Source of the DNA: QWPN01 sp044238145
GTDB taxonomy: Bacteria; Planctomycetota; Planctomycetia; Pirellulales; UBA1268
Length of the DNA stretch: 64,000 bases
Assembly (NCBI GenBank): GCA_044238145.1
Contig: JBIIDT010000003.1
Coordinates: 1-64,000, forward strand
Direction of reading: 5' to 3'
Shown here: one piece after another, positions 45,285 to 52,227 of the stretch
How the letters are laid out: each line of letters begins with the position of its first letter
How positions within the stretch are numbered: the stretch's first letter is position 1
Made by a program: the position numbers and the translations under genes
Notes under the pieces: model-generated
The model's input: the letters and a program-made list of their open reading frames with translations, nothing else
The model's database searches: none
What the model was told of the DNA's origin: nothing

Positions 45285-46355
45285 TCAGGCGATCATACGT
45301 CGGCCGCGGCCCAGGACCTCGAGGGCGGCCCGGCCGACCTCCTCGACCGTGATCAGCCGCATGCAGTCGTGGTGGCCGAGCGGGCAGACCGGCTGGCGGC
45401 ACGGCGCACAGACGAGCGGTTTCCGCATTTCGACACACCGCTCCGCGTCGGACTGCCCGAGCAGCGGATCGGTCGGGCCGACGAGGGCGACCGTGGGGAC
45501 GCCGAAGGCGGCGCCGATGTGCCGCGGGCCGCTGTCGGACGAGATGGCCAGGGACGCCCGCCGGTAGACCGCCTTGGAGAGCCCGAGCGGCAGGTCCGCC
45601 TCGTCGCCGAGTCCGGCGACGGCGGGCAGGGCGGCCCGGGCGACGACCGCGCGGGCCGCCTCGCGGTCGCTCGGACCGCAGTGAATGAGCACGCACACGC
45701 CGGGCAACCGCTCCACGAGCCACCGGGCGAGGGCCGCATGGTTCTCGACGCCCCACGCCCGCGACGTGCCCTGGGCGCTGTTGTCGTTGAGCACGACGAG
45801 TGGATCACCGCCGCCGGGATCCCGGCCCGGGAAGAGGCGGGCGAGCAGCCGCTCGGAATGCCGCTCGTCGGCCGCCGTGGTCGCCAGTTCGAGGTGGAGC
45901 GATTGCGGCGGCAGGCCGATCGCCGCGCCGATCCGCAGGTAGGCCACGGGCGGCGGCAGGACCTGCGGCCGGCCGTTCTCCCGGGGCTGGGGGAGCGGGT
46001 CGGTGAGCAGCAGCCGGCGGCAGTTGCCCACCACCCCGACCCGGCGGCGGGCCCCGCCCCGGAAGGCGAGCGCCGCGGCGGAGAGGGATCCCGGCAGCAC
46101 GAGCGCGATGTCGGGACGGATGGCCGCAAGCGCCCGGGCCGCCGCCCGAAAGCCGATCGTCGGCTTCCGATTGTGGCGGTCGTAGCAGATCACGTCGTCG
46201 ATCCAGTCGGTGCCCGCGAGCAGGTCGGCGATCACCGGCCGCATCACGCCGATGATCCGCGCGGCGGTGCCGTAGTGGGCGCGCAGGCCGCGGAGCAGGG
46301 GGGTGGCCATGCAGGCATCACCCACCCAGCGGGGCAGGATCACGGCGATCTTCAT
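45285..46355 (-). CDS. GT9 heptosyltransferase-like glycosyltransferase
   Basis: The 356-residue protein belongs to the lipopolysaccharide heptosyltransferase family (GT9, GT-B fold): MKIAVILPRWVGDACMATPLL at the start, PDIALVLPGSLSAAALAF, and the nucleotide-sugar site SSDSGPRHIGAAFGVPTVALVGPTDP (given here as SDSGPRHIGAA and VALVGPTDP). A C-terminal cysteine cluster CAPCRQPVCPLGHHDCM is usual in the WaaF-like subgroup. It would add a heptose or related sugar to lipid A core or another envelope glycan at the cytoplasmic face. The ATG at 46355 begins at the conserved first strand. A duplicated membrane protein gene follows after 17 bp. No other LPS genes are nearby. Confidence 0.85.
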   Translation of the reverse strand: MKIAVILPRWVGDACMATPLLRGLRAHYGTAARIIGVMRPVIADLLAGTDWIDDVICYDRHNRKPTIGFRAAARALAAIRPDIALVLPGSLSAAALAFRGGARRRVGVVGNCRRLLLTDPLPQPRENGRPQVLPPPVAYLRIGAAIGLPPQSLHLELATTAADERHSERLLARLFPGRDPGGGDPLVVLNDNSAQGTSRAWGVENHAALARWLVERLPGVCVLIHCGPSDREAARAVVARAALPAVAGLGDEADLPLGLSKAVYRRASLAISSDSGPRHIGAAFGVPTVALVGPTDPLLGQSDAERCVEMRKPLVCAPCRQPVCPLGHHDCMRLITVEEVGRAALEVLGRGRRMIA

Positions 46356-46477
46356 GGCCCAGACGGTACCGGCTGGACCGCGGCGGCGGCAAAGCCAGAT
46401 TCCCGTCCCGCCGGTCGGCGGCGACCGTGCGGCCTCCGCGGCGGGACTGCAGCCGCCCCGGCGGCGGCCGGACGGCG

Positions 46478-47593
46478 TCAGAACATGCCGCCGCCGACGC
46501 CCGTGGCCCCGCCCATCGCGGCCGGCTCGTCGTGGACCTTCACGCCCGCGACCGACCGGATCAGCCGGCCGACGAGGGCGTGAAACTCTGGCGACACCGA
46601 CTGCACGGCCAGACACTCGCCCACCGCGGTCACCTTGGCCTCCGGATCGGCGTTGTAGGGAAGCGACTCGTTGCACAACGGCACGAGTTTGTTGGCCAGA
46701 TCCTTGCGGATCTCGGCGTCGGCGACGTAGTGGATGCGAACGGTGGGCGTCTTCGAGGCCGGAATGTCGTCCGGGCCGCCGAACTCCGCCAGGGCCCGCT
46801 CATGCAGCCCGCGCAGCAGGCCCTCAATCTGCTCGTGGACCTCCGCGCTCTGCGAGACCACGAGCACGGGTTCGCCGCCGTAATCCAGCGGGCGGATGAC
46901 GCCGTTGCCACCGCCATCAGCCCAGGCCGCGGGACCGCCGACGGTGTTTTGGACCAGGTCTATGAGCGACTGGAAATCGACGGGCACCGTCTCGGCGTAA
47001 ACCCACGGCACCGGATACAGCCGCACCGCGAGGTCCTCGTTCGCCCGCTCTCTCGTCGTGACCACGAGCGATTCGTCGCGGACCATCCACGTCAGCTCGA
47101 TGGGATCGAGGATCTGGCGGAGCGCGGCCCGGGCGGACGTGCCCTGGGCGGTGAACGTGATCGGCGTGTCGAGGTCGACGCCGGAATCCTCGAAGGCCCG
47201 CATGTCGATGACGAACGGGACACCGATCGCCTCACCGGCCGTGACGAGCACCTCCCGCAGGGGCGCCTCGGTGAACTTCCACTTCGCCGCGGCCACCGGC
47301 TGCCCGAGGGCAGCGTCGATCGCGTCTGCCGCCTCGACGTCCGCCGCGTCGCCGAGCAGCCGCGAGCGGTAGTCGCGAACCATTGGCAGCCGGGTCACCT
47401 GGGGATGGACGATGCGGGTCCGCGGGGCGGGCGGCGGGACGACGACCGGCGGCGTCGCAGGCTGCCCGACCGGCCGCGGCGGCTCGACGGCCGGATTCGC
47501 CGGCGGCTCGGCGGCGACCGCCGGCAGGCACACGACGACGGAAAAGAAGCAAGCGGCCAGTAAATGGAACGAGTTGTGGCGGGGGCCGACCAT
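46478..47593 (-). CDS. secreted protein with STN/secretin-like domain
   Basis: The 371-residue protein has a signal peptide (about residues 1-28), a proline-rich segment (about 30-60), and a domain (about 95-185) that resembles the STN/secretin N-type fold. Motifs are FTEAPLREVLVTAGEAIGVPFVIDMRAFEDSGVD (here shown as FTEAPLREVLVTAG and FVIDMRAFEDSGV), PITFTAQGTSARAALRQIL and LVVTTRERANED. A second alpha-beta part follows (about 190-330). Orphan proteins of this type are common in planctomycetes; the function is unknown, though STN domains bind partners at the outer membrane. There is no C-terminal secretin barrel. AAGGAG stands 7 bp before the ATG at 47593. It is divergent to the HtrA-like gene. 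Confidence 0.7.
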   Translation of the reverse strand: MVGPRHNSFHLLAACFFSVVVCLPAVAAEPPANPAVEPPRPVGQPATPPVVVPPPAPRTRIVHPQVTRLPMVRDYRSRLLGDAADVEAADAIDAALGQPVAAAKWKFTEAPLREVLVTAGEAIGVPFVIDMRAFEDSGVDLDTPITFTAQGTSARAALRQILDPIELTWMVRDESLVVTTRERANEDLAVRLYPVPWVYAETVPVDFQSLIDLVQNTVGGPAAWADGGGNGVIRPLDYGGEPVLVVSQSAEVHEQIEGLLRGLHERALAEFGGPDDIPASKTPTVRIHYVADAEIRKDLANKLVPLCNESLPYNADPEAKVTAVGECLAVQSVSPEFHALVGRLIRSVAGVKVHDEPAAMGGATGVGGGMF

Positions 47594-47728
47594 GGGAGGA
47601 CTCCTTGCTGCGGCGGAGGGAGAGAACAGAACGCAGGGGTGCGGGTCTGATGGTGCCGTGGAATCCGCCGCCGGATGGCGTGCGAATCCAACGTCGATTA
47701 GTCTACCTCTGCCTCGGAGACCCCCGCC

Positions 47729-49801
47729 ATGCCCCGCCCCGGCCGCCCGGCCCATCGCCTGCCCGTGGCGCTCGGCGCCCTGCTCGGCCTCTCGCTGGCC
47801 GGCCTCCGGCCCGCGGTAAGCCCCGCGGACGAGCCACCCGTCGCGGCCCGCGAGGCCGCCCTCCGCGAGCGGATCCAGAAGGCCGTGGACCGGGTCTACC
47901 CGACGCTCGTCCGCATCGACGTCGTGATGGAGTCGGGCGGCTCGGGCCGGATGCAGAAGTCGCGGGGCACCGGTTCCGGCGCCTGCATCACCGCCGACGG
48001 CTACATCATCACGAATCACCACGTCGCCGGTCGCGGCAGCCGGATCACCGTGCGGATGACCAACCGCGAGGAGCTGCCCGCCAAGCTCATCGGCACCGAC
48101 GCCCTCTCCGACCTGACGATCCTCAAGATCGACCCGGCCGCCCGCCGCGACCCCGCCGCGCCGCTCCCCTTCGCCACGTTCGGCGACTCCGACACGCTCC
48201 AGATCGGCGACGTCGTCCTCGCCATGGGCAGCCCCGCCGGCCTCTCGCAGAGCGTGACGCAGGGCATCGTCTCGAACCTGGCCCTCGTCCCCCCCGGAGG
48301 CGCGCTGCGGATCGAGGGGGAGAGCGTCGGCGAGTTGATCCGCTGGATCGGTCACGACGCGATCATCTTCCCGGGCAACTCGGGCGGGCCGCTGGTCAAC
48401 CTCGACGGCGAGATCGTCGGCGTCAACGAGATCGGCGTGGGCAGCCTGGGAGGTGCGATCCCGGCGAACATCGCCAAGGCCGTGGCCGACGAGATCATCG
48501 CCCGGGGAAGCGTGGCCCGCAGCTGGGCGGGCATGGGCGTGCAGCCGTTGCTCAAGTCGGCGGCCGCCGACACCGGCGTGATGGTCGGTTCCGTGCTGCC
48601 CGGAGGTCCCGCCCAGCAGGCGGGACTGCGGCCCGGCGACCTGATCACGTCGTTCCACGGCACCCCGATCCCCGCCGCCCGGGCCGCCGAGGACCTGCCG
48701 GCCTTCAATCGCCTGGTGTTCGGCGTTCCGGTCGGCACGCCCGTGCAGGTCAAGGGCACCCGCGACGGCCAGCCGATGGAGTGGCAGCTCGTCACCGCCG
48801 TCCGCGAGCCGTCGCTGCCCAAGGAGGTGGAACTCCAGCCGCTGGGCCTGACCGCCCGCGACCTGACGAAGGTCGTGGCCCTGGAAAAGAAGCGGCCGAG
48901 CACGGCCGGCGCGATCGTGGTCGGCGTTCGCAACGGCGGCGGGGCCGCCGAGGCGAAGCCCGCGTTGCGGGAGGGGGACATCGTCGTCAGGCTGGGGAGC
49001 GAGCCGATCGCCCGCACCGCCGATCTGCTCGCGGCCGTCACCGCGATCAGCGAGCGGACCAAGGAACCCGTGCCCACGCTCGTGACCTTCGTCCGCGACG
49101 CCGAGGAGATGGTGACGGTGGCGAAGGTCGGCCCGCCGTCGGAGAGCGACCGGGCCGGCAAGCCGGCCCGCCCATGGCTCGGCGCGCAGACCCAGGTGCT
49201 GACCCGCGAGATCGCGGAGGCGCTCGGCATCGCCGGCCGGAAGGGTGTCCGGGTCACGCACGTCGTGCCCGAGTCGCCCGCGGCCCGGGCCGGCCTGCAG
49301 GTGGGCGACCTGCTCCTCAAGCTCGACGGCCGCGTGATCGCGGCCGACAAACCGTCCGACACCGACGTCTTCGAGAGCCTGGTGCGGGCCTATGCCATCG
49401 GCACTGAGATCGCCTTCGACGGCCTGCGGGGCACGGAGCCGCTGGCCGTCAAGGTGATGCTCGACGGGACGCCCGCCGCCACCGGCGACCTCGACACCTT
49501 CAAGGACGAGACCTTCGAGCTCACGATCCGCGAGTTGCCGCTCGCCGAGCGGATCGCCGAGCAGATGCCCGTCGACGCCCCGGGCGTGCGAGTGAGCGCC
49601 GTGCAGCCCAACGGCTGGGCGGCCCTCGCCGGCATCGGGCCCGGCGACGTCGTGGTGTCGATCGACGGGCAGCTCGTGAAGACGGTGGCCGACGCCGAGA
49701 AGCTGCTCAAGGCCTGCCGCGAGACGAAGCCGAAGCAGGTCGTGTTCTTCGTCCGCCGCGGCGTGAACACGGGATTCGCGGAAGTGGAGCCGCGCTGGTA
49801 G
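47729..49801 (+). CDS. HtrA/Deg-like trypsin-fold serine protease with several PDZ domains
   Basis: The 690-residue protein has a signal peptide (about 1-33), a trypsin-like protease domain (about 45-245) and a C-terminal part of about 440 residues with four PDZ-like modules (about 250-350, 365-465, 470-585 and 600-685). The catalytic triad looks complete: His 98 in IITNHHVA, Asp 128 in LSDLTILK, Ser 218 in FPGNSGGPLVNLDGE. Typical HtrA proteins have one or two PDZ domains, so this one is long. It should act in the periplasm on misfolded proteins or as a regulated protease. A degenerate protease paralogue follows after 74 bp on the same strand. Confidence 0.9.
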   Translation: MPRPGRPAHRLPVALGALLGLSLAGLRPAVSPADEPPVAAREAALRERIQKAVDRVYPTLVRIDVVMESGGSGRMQKSRGTGSGACITADGYIITNHHVAGRGSRITVRMTNREELPAKLIGTDALSDLTILKIDPAARRDPAAPLPFATFGDSDTLQIGDVVLAMGSPAGLSQSVTQGIVSNLALVPPGGALRIEGESVGELIRWIGHDAIIFPGNSGGPLVNLDGEIVGVNEIGVGSLGGAIPANIAKAVADEIIARGSVARSWAGMGVQPLLKSAAADTGVMVGSVLPGGPAQQAGLRPGDLITSFHGTPIPAARAAEDLPAFNRLVFGVPVGTPVQVKGTRDGQPMEWQLVTAVREPSLPKEVELQPLGLTARDLTKVVALEKKRPSTAGAIVVGVRNGGGAAEAKPALREGDIVVRLGSEPIARTADLLAAVTAISERTKEPVPTLVTFVRDAEEMVTVAKVGPPSESDRAGKPARPWLGAQTQVLTREIAEALGIAGRKGVRVTHVVPESPAARAGLQVGDLLLKLDGRVIAADKPSDTDVFESLVRAYAIGTEIAFDGLRGTEPLAVKVMLDGTPAATGDLDTFKDETFELTIRELPLAERIAEQMPVDAPGVRVSAVQPNGWAALAGIGPGDVVVSIDGQLVKTVADAEKLLKACRETKPKQVVFFVRRGVNTGFAEVEPRW

Positions 49802-49875
49802 ACATGGCGTTTTCCTTCCTCCGGTAACACTGCCCCCGTTCCCCTCACCCTAGGACGCTCGCCAGCGGGCCCGCC

Positions 49876-50727
49876 ATGACTCCACCCCTCGTTCGCTTCG
49901 CCGTGTTCGTCTTCGCCGCCATGGCGCTCGCCGCCACGCCTCCCCGAGCCGGCGGCGAGGAGCCGGTGCCCGCCCTAGGCCGGAAGGTCTTCGAGCAGAA
50001 CCGCGAATCGATCGTCAAGGTGACGGGCGTGGCCCAGATCCGCCTCTCGGCGGCGGCCCGGCCGGGCCTGACCATGCCCGAGCGCGAGGACAAGGTCCGC
50101 ACCGACGGCACGCTCGTCGACGACAAGGGGCTCGTCGTGCTCTCCCTGAGCGCCATCGATCCGTCGCGGCTCATCGACGGTCGCGAGGCCAACTCGCCGG
50201 CCGGGCCGATCAAGGTGGAGGCGTCGGCCACGCTCAAGGAATTGGAGATCATCCTCGGCGACGGCACCGAGATCCCCGCCACCCTCGTCTTCAAGGACGA
50301 GGACCTCGACCTGGCGTTCCTGCGGCCCAAAGCCGACGCGCCGGAGGCCGGCGGCGCGACCTTCGACCCGGTCGATCTCGCCGCGGCGGGCACGGTGCAG
50401 GTGGCCGACTACACGGTCTCGGTGACGCGGCTCGAGGACCTGTTCAACAACGACCCGGCGCTGATGCCGGGCCAGGTATCGGCGGTGATCGAACGGCCAC
50501 GGCCGTTCGTCCTGGCGACCAACGTCGTCCGCGGCTGCCCGATGTTCACGCTCGACGGCAAACTGCTCGGCATCGGCATCGTGAGGCACCGGAAGACGGA
50601 GGGGGGCACCGCCGCGGGCAACGCGCTCGTGCCCGCGGCCGAGGTGCTGAAGCTCGTGCGGCAGATCCCCGACAAGGCTCCCGAGCCGACCGCACCGGCC
50701 GCCGAGAAGCCGGCCCCGGCCCCCTGA
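49876..50727 (+). CDS. secreted trypsin-fold protein lacking catalytic residues (pseudoprotease)
   Basis: The 283-residue protein has a signal peptide (about 1-27) and a chain that follows the trypsin fold of the protease encoded just upstream. GLVVLSLSAID takes the place of GYIITNHHVAG, so the catalytic His is Ser/Leu here. DLDLAFLRP keeps the Asp (about residue 145). VVRGCPMFTLDGKLLGIG takes the place of FPGNSGGPLVNLDGEIVGVN, so the Ser is lost. It should not cleave peptides and may bind substrates or regulate the active protease. No PDZ domain is present; the tail is Pro/Ala-rich. It begins 74 bp after the protease stop. A hairpin lies 2 bp after its stop. Confidence 0.7.
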   Translation: MTPPLVRFAVFVFAAMALAATPPRAGGEEPVPALGRKVFEQNRESIVKVTGVAQIRLSAAARPGLTMPEREDKVRTDGTLVDDKGLVVLSLSAIDPSRLIDGREANSPAGPIKVEASATLKELEIILGDGTEIPATLVFKDEDLDLAFLRPKADAPEAGGATFDPVDLAAAGTVQVADYTVSVTRLEDLFNNDPALMPGQVSAVIERPRPFVLATNVVRGCPMFTLDGKLLGIGIVRHRKTEGGTAAGNALVPAAEVLKLVRQIPDKAPEPTAPAAEKPAPAP

Positions 50728-50728
50728 A

Positions 50729-50748
50729 GGCCCGCCGCTTAGCGGGCC
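50729..50748 (+). terminator. hairpin after the pseudoprotease gene
   Basis: GGCCCGC (50729-50735) and GCGGGCC (50742-50748) form a perfect 7-bp stem with a 6-nt loop, starting 1 bp after the stop codon. There is no T-run after it. It probably helps to end the protease/pseudoprotease transcript in a Rho-dependent way, or protects the 3' end. Confidence 0.45.
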
Positions 50749-50838
50749 GGCTGCCACCGCCTCCAGTAGGTCGGCGGCGGCACGGGCTATGATGGTGGGG
50801 AAAATCCACCGCCCTCACCACGCACGCGAGGCATTCGC

Positions 50839-52227
50839 ATGCTCGAGTTCCGAGCTCCCTCGGCCCGCGATCGGGCAATCCTGTGCGGCGGCCCGTCGCG
50901 ACGCGACTTCCTCCAGGTGGGCGCCCTGGCGGCCGTCGGGCTCTCCCTGCCGCAGTACGCGCGGGCGGCCGCCGAGGGGAAGGTCCGCCCGGGCCACGAG
51001 AAGCGGTCCTGCATCATGATCTTCAACCTGGGCGGCCCGTCGAACATGGACCTCTGGGACATGAAGCCCGACGCCCCGGCCGAGATCCGGGGCCCCTTCA
51101 AGCCGATCCGCACGAAGAGCGACGCCTTCGAGGTGTCGGAACTCCTGCCGAAGCACGCGGAGATCGCCGACAAGTTCTCGCTCGTGCGGAGCTGCCACCA
51201 CGACGGCGCGGCGGTGCACGACGCCGGCTGGCAGATGATGCAGACCGGGCGGCGGTTCACCGGCGGCATCGAGACGCCGCACGCCGGCAGCGTGGCCGCC
51301 TACCTGCTCGGCCGCCGCACCGACCTGCCCCCCTTCGTGGTGCTCCCCGAGATCATGGGCCGCGGTGGCGGCAACCTGCCCAACGGCCAGGCCGGCGGCT
51401 TCCTCGGCAAGGCCCACGATCCCTTCGCCCTGATGGCCGATCCCTCGCGACCCAACTTCCGGGTTCCCGACCTGCTCCCCCCGGACCAGGTCTCGGTCGC
51501 CCGGCTCGACCGGCGGCGGAAGATGCGGGAGATCGTGGAGGGGGCCGCGAAGCAGTTCGAGGCGAGCGAGGACGCCCGGCTCCTCGATGAAAACTTCCAC
51601 GCCGCCTGGCGGCTGATGACGAGCCCGCAGGCCCGCGAGGCCTTCGACCTCTCGAAGGAGCCACAGGCGGTTCGCGAACGCTACGGCATGAACCGCTTCG
51701 GCCAGTGCTGCCTGCTCGCCCGCAGGCTCGTGGAGAACGGCGTGCGGTTCGTGACCATCAACACGTTCCTCACGGTGTTCGACGAGATCACCTGGGACAT
51801 CCACGGCTCGAAGCCGTTCACGTCGATCGAGGGCATGAAAACCATCGTCTGCCCGATGTACGACCAGGCCTACTCGGCCCTGATCGGCGACCTCTTCGAG
51901 CGCGGCCTGCTCGGCGACACGCTCGTGGCCGGGCTCTCCGAGTTCGGCCGCACGCCGAAGGTGAACCCGGCCGGCGGCCGCGACCACTACCCGCAGTGCT
52001 TCACCTGCTCGTTCGCGGGCGGCGGCGTCAAGGGGGGCCGCGCCGTCGGTGCCAGCGACACGATCGGCGCGTTCCCGGCGGAGCGGCCGGTGAAGCCCGG
52101 CGACATCGTGGCCACGATCTTCCACTCGCTCGGCCTCGACCACGAACGGCACCTGCCGGGCCCCGCCGGCCGGCCGTTCGCCCTCACCGACTTCGGCACG
52201 GAGCCGATCAAGGAATTGTTCACATGA
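50839..52227 (+). CDS. DUF1501 protein with Tat signal
   Basis: The 462-residue protein has a twin-arginine signal (SRRDFLQVGALAAVGLSLP, about residues 20-38) and a DUF1501 (sulfatase-like alkaline phosphatase superfamily) body: IFNLGGPSNMDLWDMKPDAP, LVRSCHHDGAAVHDAGWQMM, TPHAGSVAAYLLG, GLSEFGRTPKVN, and GRDHYPQCFTCSFAGGGV. The metal-site Asp/His residues in these blocks seem kept. DUF1501 genes in planctomycetes nearly always sit next to DUF1549/DUF1553 cytochrome genes, as here; the joint function is not known. Export folded through Tat fits a metalloprotein. The stop overlaps an ATG (ATGA, 52224-52227) that opens the next gene. Confidence 0.92.
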   Translation: MLEFRAPSARDRAILCGGPSRRDFLQVGALAAVGLSLPQYARAAAEGKVRPGHEKRSCIMIFNLGGPSNMDLWDMKPDAPAEIRGPFKPIRTKSDAFEVSELLPKHAEIADKFSLVRSCHHDGAAVHDAGWQMMQTGRRFTGGIETPHAGSVAAYLLGRRTDLPPFVVLPEIMGRGGGNLPNGQAGGFLGKAHDPFALMADPSRPNFRVPDLLPPDQVSVARLDRRRKMREIVEGAAKQFEASEDARLLDENFHAAWRLMTSPQAREAFDLSKEPQAVRERYGMNRFGQCCLLARRLVENGVRFVTINTFLTVFDEITWDIHGSKPFTSIEGMKTIVCPMYDQAYSALIGDLFERGLLGDTLVAGLSEFGRTPKVNPAGGRDHYPQCFTCSFAGGGVKGGRAVGASDTIGAFPAERPVKPGDIVATIFHSLGLDHERHLPGPAGRPFALTDFGTEPIKELFT

